Part shown: in pieces, positions 1-11,080 of the stretch
How the letters are laid out: the number at the start of each line of letters is the position of its first letter
How positions within the stretch are numbered: the stretch's first letter is position 1
Source: Pseudomonas protegens CHA0
GTDB lineage: Bacteria; Pseudomonadota; Gammaproteobacteria; Pseudomonadales; Pseudomonadaceae
Reading direction: 5' to 3'
DNA: 64,000 bases
Assembly: GCF_000397205.1 (NCBI RefSeq)
Contig: NC_021237.1
Span: 6,021,001 to 6,085,000 of the forward strand
Notes under the pieces: model-generated
Databases searched by the model: none
What the model saw: the letters and a program-made list of their open reading frames with translations, nothing else
What the model was told of the DNA's origin: nothing
Position numbers and translations under genes: made by a program

Positions 1-669
1 TTGATTCGTGTGGTTGCCGCGATCGATGGCATCGAGCGAATTCGCTACACCACCTCACATCCACTGGAGTTCTCCGACAGCCTGATCCAGGCGCATGCCG
101 AAGTACCAGAACTGGTGAAGCACCTGCACCTGCCGGTGCAATCCGGCTCGGACCGGATCCTCGCGGCCATGAAGCGCAATCACACCGCCCTGGAGTACAA
201 GTCCAAGCTGCGCAAGCTCAGGGCGGCTGTTCCGGGAATCTGCATCAGTTCGGACTTTATCGTCGGCTTCCCAGGCGAGACGGAGAAGGATTTCCAGCAG
301 ACCATGAAACTGATCGAAGACGTCGGTTTCGACTTCTCCTACTCCTTCGTCTACAGCCAACGGCCGGGAACACCGGCCGCCGACCTAGCCGACGAAACAC
401 CGGAGGCGGTGAAAAAGGAACGGCTCAACGCCTTGCAGCACCGCCTCAACCAGCAAGGTTTTGAAATCAGCCGACAAATGGTCGGCTCTACCCAGCGCAT
501 CCTGGTGACCGACTACTCGAAGAAAGACCCGGGCGAACTGCAGGGACGGACCGAGAACAACCGCATCGTCAACTTCCGCTGTGACAATCCCACACTGATC
601 GGCCAGTTCGCCGACGTGTACATCGACTCGGCGCAGCCTCACTCGCTGCGCGGCTCCCTGCTGCAATAA
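1..669 (+). CDS. miaB: tRNA-2-methylthio-N6-dimethylallyladenosine synthase MiaB, C-terminal part (5' end outside window)
   Basis: This is the last 222 residues of MiaB, the radical-SAM methylthiotransferase that converts i6A37 to ms2i6A37 in tRNAs reading UNN codons. The visible part holds the end of the radical-SAM barrel ([14 protein letters not shown] and [14 protein letters not shown] are signature stretches) and a C-terminal TRAM RNA-binding domain ending in SLRGSLLQ. The iron-sulfur cysteines lie upstream of the window. The family is about 440 residues long, so roughly half is missing, and the first codon (TTG) is simply the window edge rather than a start. It is followed in the same direction by ybeZ, as is usual in gammaproteobacteria. 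Confidence 0.95.
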
Positions 670-782
670 CCTGGCAGGGAAAAGCCCCAGCAGCCCTTGC
701 TCCGCATAAGAGCTTTCGCACCCAGGCTGCTGGCGTTATCCTTGAATTCATCTTAATTGCCGTTGGGCGGCTAAAAACGACC

Positions 783-1802
783 TTGAACGCACCCATAGAA
801 CCTCATCGTTTCATCCTCGAGCCCTTCGAGGCTCGCCGCTTCGCCAATCTGTGCGGGCAATTCGACGAGCATCTGCGCTTGATCGAACAGCGCCTGACGA
901 TCGAGATCCGCAACCGCGGCAATCAGTTCGAACTGATCGGCGAACCCAAGCAAACCACCTCCGCGGAAAACCTTCTGCGCCGTCTCTACCGGGAAACCAA
1001 GGGCACCGAGCTGTCGCCGGACCTGGTCCACCTGTTCTTGCAGGAGTCTGCCGTGCAAGAGCTGGACAACCCTTCGGTAGCCGATGCCGCCGTGGCCCTG
1101 CGCACCAAGAAAGGCATGATTCGCCCCCGCGGCCTGAATCAGCAGCGCTACGTCAAAGAGATCCTCGGCAACGACATCAACTTCGGCATTGGCCCGGCCG
1201 GTACCGGCAAGACCTACCTGGCCGTGGCCTGCGCCGTGGACGCCCTGGAACGCGAGCAGGTGCGACGCATCCTGCTGGTGCGCCCGGCGGTAGAAGCCGG
1301 CGAAAAGCTCGGTTTCCTGCCCGGCGACCTGGCCCAAAAGATCGACCCCTACCTGCGCCCGCTGTACGACGCCCTGTATGAAATGCTCGGCTTCGAACAC
1401 GTGGCCAAGCTCATCGAACGCCAGGTCATCGAGATCGCGCCCCTGGCCTACATGCGCGGCCGCACCTTGAACAACAGCTTCATCATCCTCGATGAGAGCC
1501 AGAACACCACCGTGGAACAGATGAAGATGTTCCTGACACGGATCGGTTTCGGCTCCACTGCGGTGATCACCGGCGACATCACCCAGGTCGACCTGCCCAA
1601 GGGCACCAAGTCCGGCCTGGCCCATGTGATCAACGTGCTCAAGGATGTGCCTGGTATCAGCTTCACTCACTTCATGCCCAAGGACGTGGTGCGCCATCCG
1701 CTGGTGCAACGCATCGTCGAAGCCTACGAGCGCTTCGAACTGCACGCTGCCGACGAGGCCGCCAAGGCTGCAGCAGACCGAGGCAACCGCCACGATGCTT
1801 GA
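783..1802 (+). CDS. ybeZ: PhoH-like NTPase YbeZ
   Basis: A 339-residue PhoH-family P-loop ATPase. Walker A is GPAGTGKT at residues 137-144 and Walker B is FIILDES at 233-239. An N-terminal domain of about 110 residues precedes the NTPase core. The only start that keeps the conserved N-terminus ([10 protein letters not shown]) is a TTG; no in-frame ATG or GTG fits upstream before the reading frame loses homology. The last eight bases overlap the start of ybeY, implying translational coupling with the rRNA endonuclease it works beside. It sits in the conserved miaB-ybeZ-ybeY-corC-lnt order. Its exact cellular role is unclear; it is thought to assist YbeY in ribosome or rRNA processing. Confidence 0.93.
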   Translation: MNAPIEPHRFILEPFEARRFANLCGQFDEHLRLIEQRLTIEIRNRGNQFELIGEPKQTTSAENLLRRLYRETKGTELSPDLVHLFLQESAVQELDNPSVADAAVALRTKKGMIRPRGLNQQRYVKEILGNDINFGIGPAGTGKTYLAVACAVDALEREQVRRILLVRPAVEAGEKLGFLPGDLAQKIDPYLRPLYDALYEMLGFEHVAKLIERQVIEIAPLAYMRGRTLNNSFIILDESQNTTVEQMKMFLTRIGFGSTAVITGDITQVDLPKGTKSGLAHVINVLKDVPGISFTHFMPKDVVRHPLVQRIVEAYERFELHAADEAAKAAADRGNRHDA

Positions 1803-2253
1803 GCTTGACCTGCAGCGCGCCAGCCAACAGCCGGCCCCCAGCGATGAACAGTTCCGCCAGTGGTGCGAGCTGGCCCTGCGCCAGCGCACCGCCGATTCGG
1901 AACTGACCATCCGCCTGGTGGACGAAGCAGAAGGGCGTGAGCTGAACCACACCTGGCGTCATAAGGATTACGCCACCAATGTGCTGTCATTTCCTGCCGA
2001 TGTACCGGATGAGCTGCTGGATATCCCATTGCTGGGGGACCTGGTGATCTGCATTGCGGTGGTCGAGCGCGAAGCGGCTGAACAAGGCAAGGAACTTCAG
2101 GCCCACTGGGCCCATCTGGTGATTCACGGCTGCTTGCATCTGTTGGGCTACGACCATATAGATGACGACGAAGCCGAAGAAATGGAAGCGCTGGAACGAA
2201 CGTTGCTTGCAGAACTGGGCCATCCGGACCCTTATGCAGACGACGAAAGCTGA
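1795..2253 (+). CDS. ybeY: rRNA maturation endoribonuclease YbeY
   Basis: A 152-residue UPF0054 metalloprotein that acts in 16S rRNA 3'-end maturation and 70S ribosome quality control. The zinc site is the family signature [11 protein letters not shown] (three histidines) in the C-terminal third, preceded by the conserved TNVLSFP stretch. The ATG at 1795 was chosen because it overlaps the ybeZ stop by eight bases and yields a normal family length; the longer reading frame upstream is only the shadow of ybeZ. The product acts in the cytoplasm on ribosomes. Confidence 0.95.
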   Translation: MLELDLQRASQQPAPSDEQFRQWCELALRQRTADSELTIRLVDEAEGRELNHTWRHKDYATNVLSFPADVPDELLDIPLLGDLVICIAVVEREAAEQGKELQAHWAHLVIHGCLHLLGYDHIDDDEAEEMEALERTLLAELGHPDPYADDES

Positions 2254-2295
2254 TCAACAACCCCCTGTAACAACCAAGGATTCAGAGCAATCGCT

Positions 2296-3135
2296 ATGAG
2301 CGAAGATCGATCGAGCAACGGGCAAAAGTCATGGCTGGGCAAACTGACCCAGGCTTTTGCCCATGAGCCGAAAAACCGCCAGGAGCTGCTGGAGCTGCTG
2401 CGCGAAGCCCATCAGAACAAGTTGCTGGACAGCGAAGCGCTGGCCATCGTCGAAGGCGCCATCCAGGTCGCTGACCTGCAAGTCCGGGACATCATGGTTC
2501 CGCGCTCGCAAATGATCAGCATCAAGGCGACCCAGACCCCTCGGGAGTTCCTGCCCGCAGTCATCGATTCGGCGCACTCGCGCTACCCGGTGATCGGCGA
2601 AAGCCATGACGACGTGATGGGCGTCCTGCTGGCCAAGGACCTGCTGCCGCTGATCCTCAAGGAGAACGGTGACAGCTTCAACATCAAGGACCTGCTGCGC
2701 CCGGCGACCTTCGTCCCCGAGTCCAAGCGCCTGAACGTGCTGCTGCGCGAGTTCCGCGCCAACCACAATCACATGGCCATCGTCATCGACGAGTACGGCG
2801 GCGTGGCGGGCCTGGTGACCATCGAAGACGTGCTGGAACAGATCGTCGGCGACATCGAGGACGAGCATGACGTCGAGGAAGACAGCTACATCAAGCCACT
2901 GCCCAGCGGCGACTTCCTGATCAAGGCGCTGACGCCCATCGAGAACTTCAACGAGTTTTTCGACAGCGACTTTTCCGACGACGAATTCGACACCGTAGGC
3001 GGCCTGGTCATGAGTGCGTTCGGCCACTTGCCAAAACGCAACGAAATCACTGAAATCGGCGCCTATCGCTTCCGCGTGCTCAACGCCGACAGCCGGCGGA
3101 TTCATCTGCTGCGCCTGACCCCCATTTCCCGCTGA
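2296..3135 (+). CDS. corC: CorC/HlyC-family CBS-domain protein (magnesium/cobalt homeostasis)
   Basis: A soluble 279-residue protein of the CorC (YbeX) family. A CBS-domain pair spans roughly residues 65-190 (start marked by VRDIMVPRSQM; second half carries VIDEYGGVAGLVTIEDVLEQIVGDI), followed by the CorC/HlyC C-terminal domain at about 205-279. Known roles are magnesium/cobalt efflux support and, by context with ybeZ-ybeY, a link to ribosome metabolism. It lacks the membrane DUF21 domain found in longer relatives. It lies 42 bases after ybeY in the same operon. Confidence 0.92.
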   Translation: MSEDRSSNGQKSWLGKLTQAFAHEPKNRQELLELLREAHQNKLLDSEALAIVEGAIQVADLQVRDIMVPRSQMISIKATQTPREFLPAVIDSAHSRYPVIGESHDDVMGVLLAKDLLPLILKENGDSFNIKDLLRPATFVPESKRLNVLLREFRANHNHMAIVIDEYGGVAGLVTIEDVLEQIVGDIEDEHDVEEDSYIKPLPSGDFLIKALTPIENFNEFFDSDFSDDEFDTVGGLVMSAFGHLPKRNEITEIGAYRFRVLNADSRRIHLLRLTPISR

Positions 3136-3155
3136 GGAAACGGGTCATCTGCCCT

Positions 3156-3216
3156 CCCCCGCACCGCGATATCGTCTTGAGGCCACTTGCCTGGCCTCAG
3201 GCGATACAGGGCGGGG
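3156..3216 (+). other. Imperfect hairpin between corC and lnt
   Basis: The inner arms at 3170-3185 and 3192-3206 pair around a six-base loop with one bulge and one G-U pair. A further C-run/G-run pair (about 3157-3162 with 3211-3216) can extend the stem. There is no T-tract, so this is more likely an RNA structure in the lnt leader, or a weak attenuator, than a true terminator. No gene was seen in this 178-base gap. Confidence 0.4.
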
Positions 3217-3313
3217 ACGCATCGGCCGAGCAGCGCTGCGTGACTCGACGCTCATCTGAAACAACCCAACCATTCTCCTCGTGCCTCGCGCGGTACGACA
3301 CAGGAAAGAGCTG

Positions 3314-4849
3314 ATGAAACGCCTCTTGCAGCGCTCAACCCGCCCCGGCTGGCCCGGCAACCTGCTGGCCGTGATCGCCGGCGCCATCACCACCCTGGCC
3401 CTGGCCCCCTACAACATCTGGCCTCTGGCGCTGCTGGCAGTCGGCCTGTTCTACGCCGGGCTGCGCGAGCTGACACCGCGCCAGGCCCTGGGCCGCGGCT
3501 GGTGCTTCGGCTTCGGCCTGTTCGGGGCTGGCACCAGTTGGATCTACGTCAGCATTCACACCTATGGCGGCGCCTCGGCCCTGCTTGCCGGCCTGCTGAT
3601 GCTGGCCTTCATCGCCGCCATCGCCTGGTTTTTCGCACTGCCTGCCTGGCTCTGGGCCCGCTGGTTACGACGCAATGAAGCGCCGCTGGCGGACGCCCTG
3701 GCATTCGCGGCCCTGTGGCTGGGCCAGGAAGCCTTTCGTGGCTGGTTCCTCACCGGTTTTCCCTGGCTGTATTCCGGCTACAGCCAGCTTGACGGCCCAC
3801 TGGCCGGGCTCGCGCCGCTGGGTGGCATCTGGCTGATCTCCTTCTCACTGGCCCTCACCGCGGCGCTGCTCTACAACCTGCCGCGACTGATCAAGGCCGG
3901 GCGCAAAGCCTTCATCGTTGCGGGCCTGCTTCTGTTGGCAGCCCCCTGGATCGTGGGCCTGGCCCTGAAAGGCCATGCCTGGACCAGCCCCGCCGGAGAG
4001 CCGCTATCGGTCGCCGCCATCCAGGGCAATATCGAACAGAGCATGAAGTGGGACCCGGCCGAGCTCAACGCCCAGTTGGCGCTGTATCGCGACATGAGTT
4101 TTCGCAGCAAGCGCGTAGACCTGCTGGTCTGGCCGGAAACCGCAGTACCAGTGCTCAAGGAGTCGGCCGAAGGCTACCTGACGATGATGGGCAACTTTGC
4201 CGCCGACCGTCATTCCGCGCTGATTACCGGCGTTCCGGTGCGCCAACTGGTACGCCATGAAAAACGCTACTTCAACGGCATCACCGTGACCGGCGAAGGG
4301 GACGGCACCTACCTCAAGCAGAAGCTGGTGCCTTTTGGCGAGTACGTGCCCCTGCAGGAAGTGCTGCGCGGCCTGATCGACTTCTTCAACCTGCCGATGT
4401 CGGACTTCGCCCGCGGCCCGGCCGACCAGCCGCTGCTGCAGGCCAAGGGCTATCAGATAGCGCCGTTCATCTGCTACGAAGTGGTCTACCCCGAATTCGC
4501 CGCCAGCCTTTCGGCCCGTAGCGACCTGCTACTGACCATCAGCAATGACACCTGGTTCGGCACTTCCATCGGCCCCCTGCAACACTTGCAGATGGCGCAG
4601 ATGCGCGCCCTGGAAGCCGGGCGCTGGATGATTCGCGCGACCAACAACGGCGTCACCGGGCTGATCGATCCGTTCGGCAGGATCACGGTACAGATTCCCC
4701 AGTTCGAACGCGGCATTCTGTACGGCGAGGTCGTGCCCATGCACAACCTGACGCCGTATCTGCAATGGCGCTCCTGGCCGCTGGTGGTGCTCTGCACCCT
4801 GCTGTTTGGCTGGGCCTTGCTGGCCAGCCGTATTGCCAAGACCGTTTGA
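3314..4849 (+). CDS. lnt: Apolipoprotein N-acyltransferase
   Basis: A 511-residue inner-membrane enzyme that adds the third acyl chain to the N-terminal cysteine of lipoproteins before Lol export. About six hydrophobic helices fill residues 15-220, then comes a carbon-nitrogen hydrolase domain and a last helix near the C-terminus. The catalytic triad is visible as Glu275 (VWPETAVPV), Lys335 (KQKLVPFGEY) and Cys387 (FICYEVVYP). The ATG at 3314 has a good ribosome site (AGGAAAGAG) and matches the family N-terminus better than the in-frame codon at 3281. It closes the ybeZ-ybeY-corC-lnt cluster. Confidence 0.95.
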   Translation: MKRLLQRSTRPGWPGNLLAVIAGAITTLALAPYNIWPLALLAVGLFYAGLRELTPRQALGRGWCFGFGLFGAGTSWIYVSIHTYGGASALLAGLLMLAFIAAIAWFFALPAWLWARWLRRNEAPLADALAFAALWLGQEAFRGWFLTGFPWLYSGYSQLDGPLAGLAPLGGIWLISFSLALTAALLYNLPRLIKAGRKAFIVAGLLLLAAPWIVGLALKGHAWTSPAGEPLSVAAIQGNIEQSMKWDPAELNAQLALYRDMSFRSKRVDLLVWPETAVPVLKESAEGYLTMMGNFAADRHSALITGVPVRQLVRHEKRYFNGITVTGEGDGTYLKQKLVPFGEYVPLQEVLRGLIDFFNLPMSDFARGPADQPLLQAKGYQIAPFICYEVVYPEFAASLSARSDLLLTISNDTWFGTSIGPLQHLQMAQMRALEAGRWMIRATNNGVTGLIDPFGRITVQIPQFERGILYGEVVPMHNLTPYLQWRSWPLVVLCTLLFGWALLASRIAKTV

Positions 4850-4863
4850 GGGCCCTCACTGGC

Positions 4864-4889
4864 AATCCGGCTCCCGAGGGAGCCGGATT
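4864..4889. terminator. Bidirectional hairpin between convergent lnt and the YdcF-like gene
   Basis: A perfect 11-bp stem, AATCCGGCTCC with GGAGCCGGATT, around the tetraloop CGAG. It sits in the 44-base gap between two converging genes and is usable on both strands. A U-tract is short or absent, so termination strength is uncertain. Confidence 0.65.
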
Positions 4890-4893
4890 GACA

Positions 4894-5655
4894 TCAGCGA
4901 TAGAACAACCGGTAGCCCAATTGGCCCATTGCCTCATTGAGCAACTGCCCGCTCTGCCAGATCGACTTGAACTCAGGCATCCAGCCTCCGAGCGGACGGG
5001 CGTTATCCATTCCCAGGAACCCCACTGGCGCAGGCACCACTTCAAACCCGGCGTGCTCGAAACTCCACACCGAGCGGGGCATGTGCCAGGCCTGGGTCAC
5101 CACCACCACACGCTTGATCCCCAATGGCAGCAGGACTTCGGCGCTGAACTGCGCGTTTTCCCAGGTAGTGCGGCTGCGACCTTCCTGCCAGCGCACCGTC
5201 ACGCCAAAGTCATCGAGCAGGGATTGCGCCATCAACGCAGCCTCGGTGGGCGGCGTACCGTAATGCAAGCCGCCGCTGGTCAGCACCGGCAGCCCGGAGG
5301 CCTTGGCCAGGCGCGCGGCATAGCGTTCGCGCTCCAGCCCCACGCCGGTGGGCTGATCGGAGCCCCACGCCGGATCGCCCCGCTCCCGCCCCGAACCCAG
5401 CACCACAATCACATCCGCCTGCTCGGCCAGGCTCGCCCATTGGCTTTGCGGCAAGGGCGGCAGGCGCTCCAGACCGCGCGCCCCCCACTCCACCATGACC
5501 GGCAGGCTCATCAACCAGAAACCACCCAGCCCCAAGGCAAAACACCAACCTGCCAGCCGTGGCCGGGAACGGCGCAAGCCCCAAGCAAGCAGCAGCAACA
5601 GCAACAGAATGCCGGGCGGCAGCAGCAACTGTTTGATGAAATAGCGAAAAGGCAT
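4894..5655 (-). CDS. YdcF/ElyC family membrane protein (DUF218)
   Basis: A 253-residue protein with two N-terminal membrane helices (about residues 8-26 and 35-54) and a DUF218 domain from about 80 to 235. DUF218 landmarks are VIVVLGSG, GLERERYAARLAKASG, PVLTSGG and TTWENAQF, followed by VVVVTQAWHMPRS. Relatives such as E. coli ElyC affect peptidoglycan and envelope polysaccharide metabolism, but the reaction is not settled. It converges with lnt, and the same neighbour is found in other pseudomonads. A start at 5655 gives the full first helix. Confidence 0.85.
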   Translation of the reverse strand: MPFRYFIKQLLLPPGILLLLLLLAWGLRRSRPRLAGWCFALGLGGFWLMSLPVMVEWGARGLERLPPLPQSQWASLAEQADVIVVLGSGRERGDPAWGSDQPTGVGLERERYAARLAKASGLPVLTSGGLHYGTPPTEAALMAQSLLDDFGVTVRWQEGRSRTTWENAQFSAEVLLPLGIKRVVVVTQAWHMPRSVWSFEHAGFEVVPAPVGFLGMDNARPLGGWMPEFKSIWQSGQLLNEAMGQLGYRLFYR

Positions 5656-5782
5656 CGAGCATCTCCAACAAGATGCCCGAAGCCTAAAGGGGATACCTGT
5701 CCGGCAACAACCAATGCCTGGTATTTTTGCTCCCGAGGTCCTCGGCCGCGACCTCGCTCGACCCGATAAGGGGCCCTGGGAC

Positions 5783-6103
5783 CTACTTGAACTGCTGAGA
5801 TCGGACTTTCACCGATGCTTTGACGGGCGCCTGATCCTTCAGCCAAATGATCTTGGCCGAACGAGGCACCTCCTGGTGTTGCAGACTGCCCATTGGATTG
5901 ATCTGCATTTCACGTTGATGGCGGGCCAGATAGGCCCTGATCAATTCAAACTCCGCCCGGCTCAAACCCCGCAGCTCCAGCTCGATAGGCCGCTCATTGC
6001 GCAGTCGATCCGCCGTTTTTGCCGCATCCAGGGCCAGAGCCAGTCGATTGAGGAGCCTTTCATACACCTCCGGTTCTGTTGCTTTTCGCTGCGATTCAAG
6101 CAT
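5783..6103 (-). CDS. Conserved hypothetical protein upstream of leuS
   Basis: A 106-residue soluble protein, rich in charged residues, predicted mostly helical in the first 70 residues, with no signal peptide, membrane segment or known motif that I recognise. It lies divergently from leuS, at the position of a short conserved hypothetical gene in P. aeruginosa (between lnt and leuS). Codon use matches the neighbours, which supports a real gene. Function unknown. Confidence 0.7.
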   Translation of the reverse strand: MLESQRKATEPEVYERLLNRLALALDAAKTADRLRNERPIELELRGLSRAEFELIRAYLARHQREMQINPMGSLQHQEVPRSAKIIWLKDQAPVKASVKVRSQQFK

Positions 6104-6282
6104 CCGTTCACCTCATCGAAGATAAGACTCACTCCCCTTTTTGAGCTTAGTCGGACAGCCGAAAGCGACGCGCCGCCGCGACCAACGGCCCGCCCGAGCA
6201 ATCAGGGTTTCCCTCGGCAGAGTGCGGTCATGTATGCTACGGCGCTTCCTGTAACTCCACTTCCAGCTCCATCGGGCACTGA

Positions 6283-8970
<2,688 letters not shown>

Positions 8971-8978
8971 TTGGATCA

Positions 8979-9003
8979 GGCGCCCGGTCCGGGATCGGGC
9001 GCC
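8979..9003 (+). terminator. GC-rich hairpin after leuS
   Basis: A perfect 8-bp stem, GGCGCCCG with CGGGCGCC, around a nine-base loop just after the leuS stop. No clear U-run follows, so it may only attenuate transcription or stabilise the leuS mRNA end, leaving lptE partly co-transcribed. Confidence 0.45.
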
Positions 9004-9059
9004 GAATAAAACCTCCAGGGCCACAAGGTTGGCCCATCTGGTTTCAAGGGGAGCAATAC

Positions 9060-9665
9060 ATGATCAAACGTAATCTGCTGGTGATGGGCCTGGCCGTGCT
9101 GCTGAGCGCCTGCGGCTTCCAGCTGCGCGGTACTGGAACCCAGGAGCTGTCCATCAAGGAACTGGACCTGAGCGCCCGGGACGCCTACGGCACCACCATC
9201 AAGATGCTCAAGCAGCAGCTGGAAAGCAGCGGTGTGCGAGTCCATGCCGGCGCACCTTACAAGCTGGTGCTGCTGAGCGAGGAGAACTCCCAGCGTACCC
9301 TCAGCTACACCGGCGGTGGCAGCTCGGCCGAGTACGAGATCGGCACCACGCTCAGGTATGAGATCCTGACTCACGACAACCTGCACCTGCTGGATGACAA
9401 ACTGGAAGTGCAGAAAGTCTTCCTGCACGACGGCAACAACATCACCGGTTCCGACCAGGAGTCTTCCGAGACCCGCAAGGAAATGCGTCGTGACCTGATC
9501 CAGCGCATGCTGATCCGTCTGCAATTGCTGACCCCGGAACAGCTTGCCCAGCTGCAGGCGACCGCCGAAGCCAAGGCCAAGGCAGAAGCCGACGCCCTGG
9601 AAGCCGCACGCAAGGCTGAGGCGGAAACCCCGCGACAGTCCCCTATGGAACTGCCGAACCAGTAA
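9060..9665 (+). CDS. lptE: LPS-assembly lipoprotein LptE
   Basis: A 201-residue outer-membrane lipoprotein that plugs and assembles the LptD barrel for lipopolysaccharide export. The signal peptide ends in the lipobox LLSAC (Cys18), followed by the family signature GFQLRGTG. The C-terminal 40 residues are alanine/lysine/glutamate-rich and low complexity, beyond the core domain. A strong ribosome site (AAGGGGAG) precedes the ATG. The leuS-lptE-holA order is conserved in gammaproteobacteria. Confidence 0.94.
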   Translation: MIKRNLLVMGLAVLLSACGFQLRGTGTQELSIKELDLSARDAYGTTIKMLKQQLESSGVRVHAGAPYKLVLLSEENSQRTLSYTGGGSSAEYEIGTTLRYEILTHDNLHLLDDKLEVQKVFLHDGNNITGSDQESSETRKEMRRDLIQRMLIRLQLLTPEQLAQLQATAEAKAKAEADALEAARKAEAETPRQSPMELPNQ

Positions 9666-9705
9666 GCCATGCGGGGCGCTCCGGCGCCCCCCCTGGCACC
9701 CGCCT

Positions 9706-10743
9706 ATGAAACTAGCCCCCGCCCAACTCGGCAAACACCTGCAAGGCACTCTCGCACCGATCTACGTGATCAGCGGTGATGATCCACTGCTTTGTCAGGA
9801 AGCCGCCGACGCCATTCGCTCTGCCGTACGCCAGCAGGGCTTCGATGAGCGCCAGGTATTCAGCGCCGACGCCAGTTTCGACTGGGGCACCCTGCTGCAA
9901 GCAGGCGCCAGCATGTCGCTGTTCGCCGAAAAACGCCTGCTGGAATTGCGCCTGCCCTCGGGCAAGCCCGGTGACAAGGGCGCAGCAGCGCTGATCGAAT
10001 ACTGTTCGCGGCCTGCCGAAGACACGGTGCTGTTGATCAGTCTGCCCAAACTCGATGGCAGCGCGCAGAAAACCAAATGGGGCAAGGCGCTGGTCGAGGG
10101 TGCCCAGACTCAGTTCGTACAGATCTGGCCGGTGGATGCCAACCAGCTGCCGCAGTGGATTCGCCAGCGCCTGTCCCAGGCCGGCTTGTCCGCCAGCCAG
10201 GATGCCGTCGAATTGATCGCCGCCCGGGTCGAAGGCAACCTGCTGGCTGCCGCCCAGGAAATCGAGAAGCTCAAGCTGATGGCCGAGGGCGGCCAGATCA
10301 CCGTCGAAACGGTCCAGGCGGCGGTGGCCGACAGTGCCCGCTTCGACGTATTCGGCCTGGTGGACGCCATCCTCAATGGTGAAGCGGCCCATGCCCTGCG
10401 CATGCTGGAAGGCTTGCGCGGCGAAGGCGTGGAACCACCGGTGATTCTCTGGGCACTGTCCCGGGAACTGCGCCTGCTGGCCAACCTGGCCCTGCAGTTC
10501 AGCCAGGGCGTGCCATTGGACAAGGTCTTCAGCCAGGCTCGCCCGCCCGTCTGGGACAAACGCAAACCCCTGATGAGCAAAGCCCTGCAGCGCTACTCCG
10601 CACAACGCTGGGGCCAACTGCTGCTCGATGCCCAGCGCATTGATGCGCAGATCAAGGGACAGGCCAGTGGCTCGCCCTGGAGCAGCCTGAGCCGCTTATC
10701 GCTGCTGATGGCCGGCCAGCGCCTGGCGCTTGCGGCCGAGTAA
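9706..10743 (+). CDS. holA: DNA polymerase III subunit delta
   Basis: A 345-residue subunit of the clamp-loader complex that opens the beta sliding clamp. Conserved stretches include PIYVISGDDPLLCQEA near the N-terminus and the AAA-like core with ARVEGNLLAAAQEIEKL and FDVFGLVDAILNG. The ATG at 9706 gives the usual start MKLAPAQLGKHL; the longer in-frame upstream extension overlaps lptE and is not conserved. The 40-base gap after lptE contains a short GC-rich palindrome (GGGGCGC and GCGCCCC). Confidence 0.95.
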   Translation: MKLAPAQLGKHLQGTLAPIYVISGDDPLLCQEAADAIRSAVRQQGFDERQVFSADASFDWGTLLQAGASMSLFAEKRLLELRLPSGKPGDKGAAALIEYCSRPAEDTVLLISLPKLDGSAQKTKWGKALVEGAQTQFVQIWPVDANQLPQWIRQRLSQAGLSASQDAVELIAARVEGNLLAAAQEIEKLKLMAEGGQITVETVQAAVADSARFDVFGLVDAILNGEAAHALRMLEGLRGEGVEPPVILWALSRELRLLANLALQFSQGVPLDKVFSQARPPVWDKRKPLMSKALQRYSAQRWGQLLLDAQRIDAQIKGQASGSPWSSLSRLSLLMAGQRLALAAE

Positions 10744-10855
10744 AGCGGCCACCCCGTCACGCTTACAATTTTCTGCATCCATGATGCTGGACAGCGGCCC
10801 GACTCTGGCCGATGATCTGCGCCGCAACACCTCCCTCCCAAAGTGAGTATTGAGC

Positions 10856-11017
10856 ATGAGCAAGCCATCCAAGCATGGCCCCAACAAGGCCAAATCCATC
10901 GTCGCCCAGCCACTGTTCCGCAGCCGTCAGGAACGCCCGGCCAAGGGCAAAGGCAGCTACCGCCGCGAAGCCTTCCAGTCTAAAAGCTGGGAGGCTTCTT
11001 ACTTTCTGGCTGCCTGA
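10856..11017 (+). CDS. arfA: Alternative ribosome-rescue factor ArfA
   Basis: A 53-residue basic protein, too short for most gene finders, reading MSKPSKHGPNKAK at the start and SWEASYFLAA at the end. The ArfA signature is PLFRSRQERPAKGKGSYRR: it matches the PLFRQRVEKNKKGKGSYMR core of E. coli ArfA. ArfA binds ribosomes stalled on non-stop mRNA and recruits RF2 to release the chain, backing up tmRNA. It lies after holA with its own ribosome-site-like purines (AAGTGAG). A 12-bp hairpin lies inside codons 38-48, the hallmark of arfA self-control, so the active product is probably a truncated peptide made from non-stop mRNA. Confidence 0.88.
   Translation: MSKPSKHGPNKAKSIVAQPLFRSRQERPAKGKGSYRREAFQSKSWEASYFLAA
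10967..11007 (+). terminator. Hairpin with T-rich tail inside the arfA reading frame
   Basis: The arms GAAGCCTTCCAG (10967-10978) and CTGGGAGGCTTC (10987-10998) pair over 12 bp, with one G-U wobble, around an eight-base loop. TTACTTTCT follows immediately. The structure ends before the arfA stop codon at 11015-11017. It could act as an intrinsic terminator or as an RNase III substrate; either would give arfA mRNA without a stop codon, so that ArfA is made in full only when tmRNA fails to destroy it. Confidence 0.75.
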
Positions 11018-11080
11018 AGCCCAGAACCCCGCCGGCATGATAAGGTCTGCACCTGATTGTTATTCTCTCTGGACCCGTGC

